Shown here piece after piece: positions 34,519-45,057 of a stretch of 64,000 nt of DNA. This DNA comes from Hyphomicrobiales bacterium (lineage in GTDB: Bacteria; Pseudomonadota; Alphaproteobacteria; Rhizobiales; Beijerinckiaceae): NCBI GenBank assembly GCA_930633525.1, contig CAKNFP010000002.1, positions 372,001-436,000 on the forward strand, given 5' to 3'. The translations under genes were made by a program, and so were the position numbers. The first letter of the stretch is position 1; each line of letters starts with the position of its first letter. The notes beneath the pieces are model-generated. The model was not told the origin of the DNA, did no database searches, and saw only the letters and a program-made list of their open reading frames with translations.

Positions 34519-35412
34519 TCAGGATACCGCGCGCCACGCAATCGTCATCGACCCTGTCAGGCTCTCGCCCGGAGCCAGACGCTTCAAGCCCCCGTCTCCC
34601 GGAAGATTGTGGGCGTTGGCCGTGTGGCTCACAGGCTCGAATGCGAAAAACGGAACCGGATGGACCGGCGGCTCCATCGGATCCGGTACAAAGATAAAGG
34701 AGCGCCGCAATTCCTCAGTGGCTGTGATGAGCGTGGTCACGCCAGTGCTGCGCGCGGTGATCTCCGCCCGGCCGTCCCAACCTTCGAAGCCGTTGTTGAT
34801 CCGTCGCCCGGGAACACCACGCGGCGCGGTGAAATCGAGGTCTGCGGGCAGGGGCGCGCGCCGCGTGGGGAGTGAGAGCTCCCCCTCCTCCCAGTAGTCG
34901 GACGCCGTCGTCGTGATCGTCGTATCCGGATGGGCCGGCAAATACGGGTGCCAGCCAAAACCGAAGGGCATGGCGCGGGCAGCGCGATTGACGATCTTCA
35001 TCGTGACCGTCAATGCAGGGCCCTCGACGACAAAGACCTGCTCGGCGTCATACTGGAAAGCGCCCTCCTCCCGGCTCGTGCTGCGGAAGACGGCGCGCGT
35101 CGGCGTTGCCTCCGCGACGGCCCACGTATTGAGCCAGCCATCGCCATGCAGGACGAGCGGATCCCAATCGGTGTTCGGGGCGAACGTGTAACCCTCATCT
35201 TCGAAAGTGAAACGGTTGCCCGCGATCCGGTTGCCAAAAGGCAGAAGCGGATAGCAACCGGACCGCCGCGGCAGGCGAGGCGTCTCCTCGGCGGGCGGCC
35301 GCAGAAGGGGAACCTCACCGCGCGCAGTCTTCGCCACGAGCCTCCAGATGACGCCACCACTCGTATCGAGTGTCGCGAACAATGCTTCGCTCTCAAGCCG
35401 CACTTCACTCAT
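34519..35412 (-). CDS. Aldose 1-epimerase family protein
   Basis: A 297-residue galactose-mutarotase-fold protein. Family segments are GCYPLLPFGNRIAGNRFTF, LHGDGWLNTWAV and PFGFGWHPYLPA (catalytic His). The late Glu region is VPFFAFEPVSHTANAHN. It interconverts alpha and beta anomers of an aldose. The form is that of YphB/LacX-like members rather than GalM. Substrate is not known; it could serve the sugar pathways elsewhere in this window. Confidence 0.9.
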   Translation of the reverse strand: MSEVRLESEALFATLDTSGGVIWRLVAKTARGEVPLLRPPAEETPRLPRRSGCYPLLPFGNRIAGNRFTFEDEGYTFAPNTDWDPLVLHGDGWLNTWAVAEATPTRAVFRSTSREEGAFQYDAEQVFVVEGPALTVTMKIVNRAARAMPFGFGWHPYLPAHPDTTITTTASDYWEEGELSLPTRRAPLPADLDFTAPRGVPGRRINNGFEGWDGRAEITARSTGVTTLITATEELRRSFIFVPDPMEPPVHPVPFFAFEPVSHTANAHNLPGDGGLKRLAPGESLTGSMTIAWRAVS

Positions 35413-35571
35413 GGATCACCTCTGCCTCGCCGACCACCTGCGCTCGATGGGCCACCCATATCCAGGCGGACCCCACTTTTTCCCAGAATTCTGATGCCCT
35501 GCTTGAGGTGAGTGCCGATCGATAGGGCCAAGCTGCCGCGATAGGAACAGAACATTCGATTCCAAACTCGC

Positions 35572-35595
35572 GCCCCCGGAACCAATTCCGGGGGC
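35572..35595 (-). terminator. Stem-loop, candidate terminator of scoAB
   Basis: A perfect 10-bp stem: GCCCCCGGAA (35572-35581) with TTCCGGGGGC (35586-35595), loop CCAA. It lies about 40 nt past the scoB stop on the minus strand. The U-tract is short (GAGTTTGG), so it may be only a partial or Rho-assisted terminator. Confidence 0.55.
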
Positions 35596-35635
35596 TGGCT
35601 TTATGGCCGGCGCGATTGCGGGCCTGAAGCGGGAA

Positions 35636-36277
35636 CTACAGCTTCACCTCGAAATGCGCCGCCGTCTTGGCCTTGACCTCGTCGAGGGTGACGCCAGGCG
35701 CGAGTTCGGTCAATTGCAGCGTTTCCCCACGCGCCGGGAAGCTGAACAGAGCCAGGTCGGTGATGACCACATCGACCACCTGGCGGCCCGTGAGTGGCAG
35801 GCCGCATTCCTTCACGAGCTTCGACGTGCCGGCTCTGTCCACATGCTCCATCAGCACGATGATCCGCTTGGCGCCGGCGACGAGGTCCATCGCGCCGCCC
35901 ATGCCCTTCACGACCTTGCCGGGCACCATCCAGTTCGCCAGGTCGCCGCGCTCCGACACCTCCATCGCGCCGAGGATCGACAGGTCGATATGCCCCCCGC
36001 GCACCATCGCGAAGCTATCGGCGCTCGAGAAATAAGACGACTCCGGGATCTCCGTCACCGTCTGCTTGCCCGCATTGATGAGGTCGGGATCGGCCTCACC
36101 CTCATAAGGAAACGGCCCGATGCCGAGCAGCCCGTTCTCGCTTTGCAGCGTCACGGTCAGGCCCGGCGCGATGCAATTCGCCACCAGCGTCGGAATACCG
36201 ATGCCAAGGTTCACATAAAAGCCGTCGCGCAGCTCCGTCGCCGCCCGCGCTGCCATGTCCTCGCGTGACCACGCCAT
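35636..36277 (-). CDS. scoB: 3-oxoacid CoA-transferase subunit B
   Basis: A 213-residue beta subunit. The catalytic Glu47 is in LQSENGLLGIGPFP. GFYVNLGIGIPTLV, GGHIDLSILGAMEVSERGDLANWMVPGKVVKGMGGAMDLV and TDLALFSF are the standard motifs. With ScoA it moves CoA from succinyl-CoA to acetoacetate or a similar 3-oxoacid. ATG 36277 overlaps the scoA stop as TGATG. Confidence 0.95.
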   Translation of the reverse strand: MAWSREDMAARAATELRDGFYVNLGIGIPTLVANCIAPGLTVTLQSENGLLGIGPFPYEGEADPDLINAGKQTVTEIPESSYFSSADSFAMVRGGHIDLSILGAMEVSERGDLANWMVPGKVVKGMGGAMDLVAGAKRIIVLMEHVDRAGTSKLVKECGLPLTGRQVVDVVITDLALFSFPARGETLQLTELAPGVTLDEVKAKTAAHFEVKL

Positions 36278-37002
36278 CAGTTCGCTCCCGCTTCTGCCAC
36301 CGGCCGCGGACGCGTCGTTTCGCGCTCGATCCGCTTCTCGTAATGATGCCCCTCGACGATCCGATCGACATAGATCCCGGGCGTGTGGATATTGTCAGGG
36401 TCGAGGCTGCCGATCGGCACGAGCTCTTCCACCTCGGCCACCGTCACCTTCGCCGCCGTCGCCATCATCGGATTGAAGTTGCGCGCGGTCTTCCGGTAGA
36501 TCAGGTTGCCTTCGGCATCGCCCTTCCAGGCCTTGACGATGGCGAGATCGGCGGTCAGGCCGGTCTCCATCACATAGTCCTCGCCGTTGAACTGGCGGAC
36601 TTCCTTGCCCTCGGCGACGATCGTGCCGACGCCGGTGCGAGTGAAGAACGCCGGAATGCCGGCCCCGCCTGCCCGGATGCGCTCCGCCAGGGTCCCCTGG
36701 GGGTTGAATTCGAGCTCAAGCTCACCTGACAGGTAGAGCTTCTCGAACAGCTTGTTCTCACCCACATAGGATGAGACCATCTTCTTGATCTGGCCCTTGC
36801 CGAGCAGGATGCCGAGCCCGAAATCATCCACCCCGCAGTTGTTGGAGATGAAGGTCAGGTCCTTCGTCCCCTTGCGCGCGATTGCCGTGATCAGATGCTC
36901 GGGGATGCCGCACAGGCCGAAGCCGCCCGCCATGATCACCATCCCGTCGAACAGAACGTCGTCCAATGCTGACGATCCGTCCTCGTAACGCTTATCCCGC
37001 AT
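36277..37002 (-). CDS. scoA: 3-oxoacid CoA-transferase subunit A
   Basis: A 241-residue alpha subunit. Motifs are GMVIMAGGFGLCGIPEHLI (CoA-transferase family I signature), FISNNCGVDDFGLGILL and EFNPQGTLAERIRAGGAGIPAFFTRTGVGT. The ending GIYVDRIVEGHHYEKRIE is typical. ATG 37002 has GGGAGG ~5 nt upstream; the frame extends upstream without similarity. It is translationally coupled to scoB and used in ketone-body or short-chain acid breakdown. Confidence 0.95.
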   Translation of the reverse strand: MRDKRYEDGSSALDDVLFDGMVIMAGGFGLCGIPEHLITAIARKGTKDLTFISNNCGVDDFGLGILLGKGQIKKMVSSYVGENKLFEKLYLSGELELEFNPQGTLAERIRAGGAGIPAFFTRTGVGTIVAEGKEVRQFNGEDYVMETGLTADLAIVKAWKGDAEGNLIYRKTARNFNPMMATAAKVTVAEVEELVPIGSLDPDNIHTPGIYVDRIVEGHHYEKRIERETTRPRPVAEAGAN

Positions 37003-37354
37003 GTACCCTCCCTCACCTCGATCCTTCGATCTCGGTTCTCGCTTGCTTGCTTCCGGCAATCGCGCCCTTCGCAAGGCTATCCGATACCGCTCATGCTGCA
37101 TGGGCACAATCGACCCCGGTCGCCTTCGCCTATGCAGCAATCTGCCCGAAGATAACGACGAAGTGAAACAAGGCAAATGGCATGTGGGAGACGGGACATT
37201 GGAAGCGGCAGACGAATTCGCCGAACCCGGATCATTTCCACCCTGTGATCGAGAGACGCATCCAGCAGATCGCCCGGTACGAGCAGCCCATCATTCCCTT
37301 GCCTCTCATGGCAAAGGGCCAAGTTGACGGGCGCCAGCTGCGTTCTATTCTGGG
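37003..37354. other. 352-bp intergenic region upstream of scoAB
   Basis: No gene or clear motif. It must contain the scoAB promoter and the 3' end of the nine-gene transporter/dehydratase operon. Frames crossing it have no similarity. Confidence 0.5.
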
Positions 37355-38203
37355 TCAATTCACGCCAGCGGTCTCCAGCAGACGCGCCATATTGCCGCCG
37401 AGCACGCGCGGCAGGCCAATTGGTGCAAAGGGGCCATGACGCGTCAGCAGCGAGAGGCATTGCGTGTAGGTCATATGCTTGCGCGACACGGGAAAGTCCG
37501 AGCCCCACACCACCCTCTCTGGTCCGAAGGCGGCGGCGACATCCGAGAGGATCCATCGCAGCGGGGTATAGGGAAAATCCTGGTCGGGCGCGGCAACATT
37601 GCCGAGCCCGGAATATTTGATGTGGATGTTCGGACAAGAAGCCGCCGCGAGCACAAGGTCGCGCCCATCGACCATCGCCGCCGTCCGGGGGCCGAGAAAG
37701 GCGAAGTGATGGATGAGAATCGGCAGATCGGGATAACGCTCCGCGAGTTGGACGACAGCGGGCATCTGGTGGGGTAGCACCGACAGGCTGAGAATGAGCC
37801 GCCGGGCGGCGGCTATGCCAAAAAAGGCGAGCCCCTCCCCGCCTGTCAGCCAGGACCCGTCATCCTTTTCATCGAGATAGTGGGTGAAGCCCTTGAAACT
37901 CCAGCGTGAAAGGGCATTCTCCAGGCGTCCTGCGGCGCCTGGCCTGTGATAGTCGGCCGACCAACGACAATCGATGTCGGGAAAGACTTCGAAGCGCCCG
38001 GGATGAGCCGCGGCGACGCGATAGGCATGGTCGACGTTGTCGGAATTATCGCCGATACGCGCGCAGATGATCACGGCGCGGGCGACGTCATGCGCATCCA
38101 TCTCATAAACGAGTTCGCCGGCCCGGCCGCGCCCCGCCGCATAGGGGCTCGACGGCCTATAGGGCCAGTTCTCCCAGATATGGCAGTGGCTGTCGATGAT
38201 CAT
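37355..38203 (-). CDS. Amidohydrolase-2 family protein, possible sugar lactonase
   Basis: A 282-residue TIM-barrel metal hydrolase. The metal site begins MIIDSHCHIWE (His6/His8). LPILIHHFAF supplies a later His and RVVWGSDFPVS the Asp. Amidohydrolase-2 proteins of this size include fucono- and rhamnono-lactonases as well as decarboxylases. Its position as the last gene of an operon with a dehydrogenase and a rhamnonate-dehydratase-like enolase makes a lactonase the best guess. It overlaps the upstream ATPase by ATGA. Confidence 0.85.
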   Translation of the reverse strand: MIIDSHCHIWENWPYRPSSPYAAGRGRAGELVYEMDAHDVARAVIICARIGDNSDNVDHAYRVAAAHPGRFEVFPDIDCRWSADYHRPGAAGRLENALSRWSFKGFTHYLDEKDDGSWLTGGEGLAFFGIAAARRLILSLSVLPHQMPAVVQLAERYPDLPILIHHFAFLGPRTAAMVDGRDLVLAAASCPNIHIKYSGLGNVAAPDQDFPYTPLRWILSDVAAAFGPERVVWGSDFPVSRKHMTYTQCLSLLTRHGPFAPIGLPRVLGGNMARLLETAGVN

Positions 38204-39192
38204 GCCGGCACCTCAACCGGGGCGGCGTGGTCGAGATCGGCGCTGATGGCCAGCTGGATTGCAGCCGCCGAGGTCGTCGCTTCTCCCGCACGCAGCGGGG
38301 CTGCAATCGCGCGGAGCGGCTCGATCTGATAGAGGCCCACCGCGCCATCCGCCGGCAGGTAACGCTCGGGCGAGGCCGTCTGTTCATCGAGGTTCCACGG
38401 CTTGTCCGGATCCGGCGACGGCACGGCCTCGATCAGCGCGCGTGTATAGGGATGCGCTGGGCGATGGATGACATCCTCGGCGCGCCCCACCTCCATGACG
38501 TGGCCGCCATGCAGCACGACGATCGAATCCGCGACCTGATAGGCCGTGGTCAGATCGTGTGTCACATAGATCAGCGAGATGCCGAGATCGCGGTTCATCT
38601 CGTAGAGGATGGCCAGGATTGTCGAGCGCAGGGAGGCATCGACCATGGACACCGGCTCATCCGCCAGGATGATGGCGGGATCGAGCAGCAGCGCCCGCGC
38701 GATCATCACACGCTGGCGCTGGCCGCCGGACAGCTGGTGCGGATATTTGCCGAGCGTCTCTGACGGCTTCAGGCCGACACTCGTGAGCGTCTTTTCGATC
38801 TTCGCATAGGCCTCGTCCCTCGATTTCACGAGGCCGAACAGCTTGAGCGGCGTCAGGAGCGGATGATCGATCCGATAGAACGGATTGAAGACATCGAAGG
38901 GATCCTGGAAAATCGCCTGCACCTCACGCCGGAAGGCGGCGAGCAGGGCCTGATCCCGTGTCGCGATGGGCTTTCCATCATAGAGGACCGCGCCTCGCGT
39001 CGGTTGCTGGAAACCGAGTAACAACCGGATGAGCGTGGTCTTGCCGCTCCCGCTCTCGCCGACCACCGCCGTGATGGTGGGGCGCTTGCCGCCGACCGCC
39101 AGGGATATGTTGGACAAGGCCCGTTTCCGGATACCATGACCGGCGGCAAAGACGACATCCGCATCGCGGACTTCGAGGACTTTCGCCATCAT
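38200..39192 (-). CDS. ABC transporter ATP-binding protein, DppF/OppF type
   Basis: A 330-residue ATPase. Walker A is GESGSGKTTL, signature LSGGQRQRV, Walker B IILADEPVSMVDASLR, and H-loop IYVTHD. The oligopeptide C-terminal extension has HPYTRALIEAVPSPDP. The Walker-B Met (EPVSMVDAS) is typical of DppF. Two adjacent ATGs (39192, 39189) both overlap the DppD stop. It is one of the only two family-5-importer ATPases in the window and may energise several. Confidence 0.94.
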   Translation of the reverse strand: MMAKVLEVRDADVVFAAGHGIRKRALSNISLAVGGKRPTITAVVGESGSGKTTLIRLLLGFQQPTRGAVLYDGKPIATRDQALLAAFRREVQAIFQDPFDVFNPFYRIDHPLLTPLKLFGLVKSRDEAYAKIEKTLTSVGLKPSETLGKYPHQLSGGQRQRVMIARALLLDPAIILADEPVSMVDASLRSTILAILYEMNRDLGISLIYVTHDLTTAYQVADSIVVLHGGHVMEVGRAEDVIHRPAHPYTRALIEAVPSPDPDKPWNLDEQTASPERYLPADGAVGLYQIEPLRAIAAPLRAGEATTSAAAIQLAISADLDHAAPVEVPA

Positions 39193-40018
39193 GCATCTCC
39201 GCCTTGCAGCACCGGGCGCTTCGTAGCGCGGAAGCTCGCGAGACGATCGAATGATGGCAGCGACTCGATCAGCATTCGTGTGTAGGGATGCTGAGGATTT
39301 TTGAAGATCTCCCGCACCGGTCCGGTCTCCACCAGCTCACCACGATACATCACGCCAAGACGGCTGACGAAATGCGCCATGAGTGCCATGTCGTGGCCGA
39401 TGAGGACGATCGCGGCGCCGAGCTCCTTCTGCACGCGGCCGAGGGTGGCGAGCACCTGTTTCTGCACCATCACGTCGAGCGCGCTTGTCGGCTCATCCGC
39501 GAGAATGAGGCTGGGCTTGAGGGCGATCGACATGGCGATGCACACGCGCTGCTTCATGCCACCCGAGAGTTCATGCGGGAAGCGATCCTGCACGTCCGGA
39601 GCCAGCCCAACGCGTGTCAAAAGATCCCCGATGAGGCGGCGCCTTTCCTCCAGGGTATGACGCACGCCGTGATCCGAGAAGATGTCGCCAATCTGCCGGC
39701 CGATGCGCAGGACCGGGTTGAGGGAGCTCATCGCGCCCTGGGGCACCAGCGACATCTCTGCAAAGCGAATGTCGCGGTAGTGGGTATCTGGCACCTTGGC
39801 GAGATCCTTGCCGTTCACGAGCAGTTGGCCAGCGGTGATCATGCCGCCGCGCAGCATACGCATCAGCGCCAGAATGGTCGTCGACTTCCCCGAACCGGAT
39901 TCGCCAACGAGCCCGAAGCGCTCGCCCGCCTCCAGCGAGAAACTCACATTGCGCACGGCATGGAAAGGGCCGCGCGGCGTGCGGTATTCGACGGTGAGAT
40001 TGCGGATATCGAGCACAG

Positions 40019-40022
<4 letters not shown>
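39189..40022 (-). CDS. ABC transporter ATP-binding protein, DppD/OppD type
   Basis: A 277-residue ATPase. Walker A is GESGSGKSTT, Q-loop LVPQGAMSSLNPVL, signature LSGGMKQRV, Walker B LILADEPTSALD, and H-loop LIGHDM. The C-terminal HPYTRMLIESLPSFD is the oligopeptide-type extension. ATG 40022 is chosen because it overlaps the permease stop as ATGA and begins MTVLDIRNLTVEYRT. It pairs with the 38200 ATPase as a DppDF heterodimer. Confidence 0.94.
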
Positions 40023-40873
<851 letters not shown>

Positions 40874-40874
40874 C

Positions 40875-41876
40875 TCAGTCCCTCCCTGTCGTGATGCGCG
40901 GATCGATGAGCGGATAGGCGAGATCGAGAATGAACATGGCGATCGCAATCGACACGGATAGCAGGAGCACGATGCCCTGGATGACGAAGTAATCATTGGC
41001 CTGGATAGCCTGATAGAGGCGGAACCCGATGCCCGGATAGGAGAAGATGACCTCCACGAGGATGGCGCCCGATACGATATGACCGAGCGTCATGGCCAAT
41101 TTCGTGAGTTGCGGCAGCAGCGCATTGCGCAGGCCGTACCAACGAAAGATCCGGCGTGGTTTCAGGCCCTTGGCCTCCGCCAATGTGATGTAGTCCTCCC
41201 CGAGCACGCTCACCATCATGCCGCGCATGCCAAGGGCCCAGGCGCCAATCTCGGCGAGGATGATGGAAGCCGCCGGCAGGGTGCCATGCCAGGCGATCGC
41301 CGTCAGCGTCTGCCAGTTGAGCCCGACCGACTGGCCGAAGGGCATGCCGCCGCCTGCGGGAAACCAGCGGAAGACGATCGCGAAGAGGTAGAGCAGCACC
41401 ATGCCGATGAGAAAGTAGGGAACTGACGAGAACAGGATCAGACCGGAACCAAAGACACGCGTGACGCGCGGCGTCCGCGGCCAGCCCAGCAATCCGCCAA
41501 GCCAGGTACCAATCACGAAACTGACCAGTGTCGAGAAGCCGAGCAGCCCGAGGGTCCAGGGAAGCCCGGCGAGAATGGCATGCGAGACCCGCTCGGGATA
41601 GGCGGCGAGCGAAACACCGAGATCGAGGCTGAAGACGGCCTTCCAATAGGACAGATATTGCGCGATGAGCGGCTGATCGAGCCCAAAGCGGGCACGGTAG
41701 GCCGCCACCATTGCGCTAATGTCGCCGCCGCCTCCCCCGGTCGCCAGCAACTGGTTGAGCTGAGCCTCCACCGGGTCGCCGGGCATGAGCCGTGGCAGAA
41801 GAAAATTGATCGACACCGCGAGCACGATGACGAGAAGCATCATGCCGAAGCGGCGCGCTACATACTGTGCGTACAT
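40875..41876 (-). CDS. ABC transporter permease, DppB type
   Basis: A 333-residue inner-membrane protein. It starts MYAQYVARRFGMMLLVIVLAVSINFLLPRLMPGDPVEAQL. A small Gly-rich periplasmic insert (TGGGGGDIS) follows. The EAA loop is DYITLAEAKGLKPRRIFRWYGLRNALLPQ, and VIFSYPGIGFRLYQAIQANDYFVIQG is the usual C-terminal signature. It lies 15 nt after the enolase-superfamily gene stop. Confidence 0.94.
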   Translation of the reverse strand: MYAQYVARRFGMMLLVIVLAVSINFLLPRLMPGDPVEAQLNQLLATGGGGGDISAMVAAYRARFGLDQPLIAQYLSYWKAVFSLDLGVSLAAYPERVSHAILAGLPWTLGLLGFSTLVSFVIGTWLGGLLGWPRTPRVTRVFGSGLILFSSVPYFLIGMVLLYLFAIVFRWFPAGGGMPFGQSVGLNWQTLTAIAWHGTLPAASIILAEIGAWALGMRGMMVSVLGEDYITLAEAKGLKPRRIFRWYGLRNALLPQLTKLAMTLGHIVSGAILVEVIFSYPGIGFRLYQAIQANDYFVIQGIVLLLSVSIAIAMFILDLAYPLIDPRITTGRD

Positions 41877-41891
41877 TGTCAGCTCTCCGGC

Positions 41892-43082
41892 TCAGAGGAC
41901 GAGCGCTTCGAGCGCTTTTTCCGTCAGCCCGAGGCCGAAGCCCGGTTCATCGCTCGGCACGAGCCAACCCTTCTCCGGAACCGCCATGCCGGGAAAGACG
42001 CGCGCATCGGCGAGCGGCTGGCCGGGCGCCGAGCCGACGAAAAACTCACCCCAGCGCATATTCGGACACGCGTAGGTGAGATGCTGGCCATAGGGCGTAT
42101 TCATGCCGGCATGGAGCATGACCTTGATTCCGGCCGCTTCCGCGATGTGGTTGATGCGCATGCAGCCGGTGAGGCCCGCCGACCAGCATATGTCCGGCTG
42201 GAACACGTCAAGCAGCTGGCGGTTCGCGGCTTCCAGAAACTGCGCAGGCAGGTACCAATGCTCGCCTCCCGCCAAGGTCATCCACGGCAAGCGGCTGCGC
42301 AGGGCGGCATGGGCATCCATCGGCTCGGGCAGCAGCGCGTCCTCGATCCAGCCGAGATTATAGGGCCTCAGCCGCTCGGCGAGACGAACAGCGAAATCGA
42401 CATCGAGCGCAAGCCAGCAATCGAGCAGGATCTCGACATCCGCGCCGACAAGCGCGCGGGTGCGGGCCACGAGTTCCTCGTTGCGACCAAGTCCTTCGAG
42501 GCCGGAGAACGCGCCATAGGGCAGAGCGAGCTTCGTGGCACGAAAGCCGAGCTCCATGTGCCAGTCGGTGTCGTTGCCCGTGGCATAGCAGAAAACCCGG
42601 TCATGGGCCGGGCCGCCCACGAGCACGTAGACCGGCGCGCCGAGGATCTTGCCCTTGAGATCCCACAAGGCGAGATCGACGGCGCTGATCGCATAGGCGC
42701 TGAGCCCGCCTGAGCCGTAAGGTGAGGAGGCGCGCATCATGGTGTCCCAGGCGCGCTCCGTGGCGAGCGCGTCCTCGCCCGCCAGGAGGCCGGCAAAATG
42801 ATCGTTGATGAGCGCGATCACCGGCCGGCCATGGCGTGTAACGCCGAAGCCCGTCGTGCCATCCTCGGCCGTGACGAGACAGCCGACCGATCCGTCGAAA
42901 CGCCAGCTGGAACGCTTGGCCTTGAACCGTGGATAGCCTGACAAAGGCCCGGCGACTTCCGCGTCGCGGGTCCATGGCGGCCTCGTCGCGGTCGCGCCAT
43001 TCGCCAGCTTGCCTTCCTTGTAGAGCGCGCCCACCATCTCGTTACGGATGGGAAAGGCGCGGACTTCCTTAATTTTCACCAC
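41892..43082 (-). CDS. Enolase-superfamily dehydratase, L-rhamnonate-dehydratase-like
   Basis: A ~396-residue mandelate-racemase/enolase-fold enzyme. Many positions match RhmD: SSPYGSGGLSAYAISAVDLALWDLKGKILGAPVYVLVGG, CYATGNDTDWHMELGF, ILLDCWLALDVDFAV (metal Asp), WIEDALLPEPMDAH (Glu), LAGGEHWY (Glu), and a general-base His in MLHAGMNTPYGQH. RhmD dehydrates L-rhamnonate to 2-keto-3-deoxy-rhamnonate. The start is a GTG (43082 or 43079) before VKIKEVRAFP; ATG 43136 upstream lacks similarity. Exact sugar acid is inferred. Confidence 0.87.
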   Translation of the reverse strand: MVKIKEVRAFPIRNEMVGALYKEGKLANGATATRPPWTRDAEVAGPLSGYPRFKAKRSSWRFDGSVGCLVTAEDGTTGFGVTRHGRPVIALINDHFAGLLAGEDALATERAWDTMMRASSPYGSGGLSAYAISAVDLALWDLKGKILGAPVYVLVGGPAHDRVFCYATGNDTDWHMELGFRATKLALPYGAFSGLEGLGRNEELVARTRALVGADVEILLDCWLALDVDFAVRLAERLRPYNLGWIEDALLPEPMDAHAALRSRLPWMTLAGGEHWYLPAQFLEAANRQLLDVFQPDICWSAGLTGCMRINHIAEAAGIKVMLHAGMNTPYGQHLTYACPNMRWGEFFVGSAPGQPLADARVFPGMAVPEKGWLVPSDEPGFGLGLTEKALEALVL

Positions 43083-43166
43083 GGCGATCTCACGCGAAAA
43101 GGGTCTCGGACAGACGCATCCGGAAAGCGGAGGCACCAGGTGTTCCTGAGCCTCCGCTCTTGCCGA

Positions 43167-44936
43167 TCACTGCTTCGGCTGCAGACGATGGATGACGAGC
43201 GCAAAGCCTTCCCACGGCAGAGGCTGGGCTACATAGGGCTGCGCCGATGAGGGAAAGCCGGTCCAGTAGGTCGTATTGAACGGCTGCGTCTGGATTTCCT
43301 CGAACAGGGCAATCTCAGGCAGGTCACGGGCGATGATCGCGGTTGCCTGCTTGGCAAGGGCGACATAATCCGCGTCCTTCGGCGAGGGCTGCCGCGCCTC
43401 GAGCTTGTCGAGGATAGCGTCGAGCTCTGGGTTGGCATAGCGGGTCGGCGCGCGCAGGTTCTTCGCGGCCTGGCCCTCCTTCGGCGCGTATTTCGAGTGG
43501 AAATGCTCCAGCGTCTGCCAGGGATCATAAAGGCTGCCGCAATGGGGATAGACGCTGAGCCCGAAATTGCCCGCCGTCAGTGCCTCGGTCTGCGCGGTGA
43601 TCTGCTGCACATTGACCACGGTATCGAAGCCGGCCGAGCGGAGCTGTTCGCCGAGCACCGGACCCACGGGATCGCCCTGGCCAACCGCCACACGGATCTC
43701 CAGCGGGGAGCCGTCAGGCAGCTGCCAGCGACCGGCGGAATTCTTCTTGTAGCCGGCTTTCGTCAGGATCTCGGCGACCCGCTCGACGCTGCGCTTGTCG
43801 AGGGCGGCGGCCTGGATGATGTCGCCCATGCCGTCGACATAGTCGAGCATGCCGCGGTATGACGAAAACGGCAGCACGGCCTTCTTCACCGAGCCCTCGT
43901 AGGCGAGATTCACGATCTGGTCCCGATCGATCGCCGCATTGACCGCCTGTCGCAACGCCACGTCGTTGAAGGGCGGCTTCTGGACATTGAAGCGGATGCC
44001 GATGACGCACCCGTTCGGGGCGCCCCAAACCGGCCCCTGCGCATTCCAGGCGGTGAGATTGGGGTTCTGGACCTTGATGGCTTCAAACACGCCCGACTGG
44101 ATGTTGCGGCCGATATCGATCTGGTTCGTCGCATAGAGCTGCGGCATGGCCTCCGCCGTGGCCGGCACATAAATGACGCGCTCGACCTTCGGCATCTCCT
44201 TGACGAGCCCCACGTCCTTCGCCCACCAGCCATCGCGGCGATCAAAGAACAAGGAACTCGCGTCCGACTTCACAAGCTTGTAGGGACCCGTGCCGACGGG
44301 AAGACCATTGGCCAGATCGAAATTGGCGAAAGTCTTCGGATCCTTGCCCTCCCAGATATGCTTGGGCACGACGACGAAGCGCGTCGACTGGCCGGTCGCG
44401 AGGAAGTCGGCGGCCCAGCGCGGTCCCGGCTTCTTCAGCTTGATGGCGACGGTCAGCGGATCGACGACTTTCGCGGAATCGACCCACTCGGCAATGGCCG
44501 AGGAAAACAAAAGCTCCGGCGCCGCGCCTTTCAGCATATCGAAAGTAAAGACGACGTCTTCGGCCGTCAGCGGCTTGCCGTCGCTCCACTTCACACCGTC
44601 ACGCAACTTAACCGTGAGCTCTGTGAAATCCTTGTTATAGGTGTAGCTCTCGGCGATCCAGGGGACCAGCTCGTTTGTGAAATGGTTCGTATAGAAGAGC
44701 GATTCATAGACCGTATAGTGCAGGTTGTTGCGCTGGTGCAGCAGAACACCCGCATAGGGATTGAAGTTATCGATCGACGGGACCTGATTATAGAAATCCC
44801 ATCCCTGGCTGATCAAGGTGCGGTTGCGCGGGACCTTGGGCAGATCTTGCGCAACCGCCTCCCCCACTCCCCAAACGATCGCCGCTGATGCGGCACCGGC
44901 TATCAGCCAGCGGGCCAATCCATGCTGTCTGTTCAT
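43167..44936 (-). CDS. ABC transporter substrate-binding protein, family 5 (dipeptide type)
   Basis: A 589-residue periplasmic binding protein. The signal peptide is LARWLIAGAASAAIVWGVGEAVAQ-D. The SBP_bac_5 core has LVPWIAESYTYNKDFTELTVKLRDGVKWSDGKPLTAEDVVFTFDML and LPVGTGPYKLVKSDASS. ATG 44936 has GGACA/GGAGG material upstream. Family-5 proteins also bind oligosaccharides, as in cellobiose and xyloglucan importers. With the sugar-acid enzymes on both sides, a deoxysugar-containing oligosaccharide or glycoside is plausible. Confidence 0.93.
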   Translation of the reverse strand: MNRQHGLARWLIAGAASAAIVWGVGEAVAQDLPKVPRNRTLISQGWDFYNQVPSIDNFNPYAGVLLHQRNNLHYTVYESLFYTNHFTNELVPWIAESYTYNKDFTELTVKLRDGVKWSDGKPLTAEDVVFTFDMLKGAAPELLFSSAIAEWVDSAKVVDPLTVAIKLKKPGPRWAADFLATGQSTRFVVVPKHIWEGKDPKTFANFDLANGLPVGTGPYKLVKSDASSLFFDRRDGWWAKDVGLVKEMPKVERVIYVPATAEAMPQLYATNQIDIGRNIQSGVFEAIKVQNPNLTAWNAQGPVWGAPNGCVIGIRFNVQKPPFNDVALRQAVNAAIDRDQIVNLAYEGSVKKAVLPFSSYRGMLDYVDGMGDIIQAAALDKRSVERVAEILTKAGYKKNSAGRWQLPDGSPLEIRVAVGQGDPVGPVLGEQLRSAGFDTVVNVQQITAQTEALTAGNFGLSVYPHCGSLYDPWQTLEHFHSKYAPKEGQAAKNLRAPTRYANPELDAILDKLEARQPSPKDADYVALAKQATAIIARDLPEIALFEEIQTQPFNTTYWTGFPSSAQPYVAQPLPWEGFALVIHRLQPKQ

Positions 44937-45057
44937 TGTCCTGCCTTCCTCCCGTATCGTATCAATGGACGTGTTCCGCCCAGTTTTCTCGCAGTAAGAG
45001 CTTTTTTCTCAGCAAGGCCTGCGGGCTCGACACCCACGGAGCTCGCCAATGGGGTCA

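Noticed and set aside
35455..35520. GGCGGACCCCACTTTTTCCC stretch resembling an insertion-sequence end
   Set aside because: Only a vague resemblance to IS ends; no inverted partner, target duplication or transposase remnant seen.
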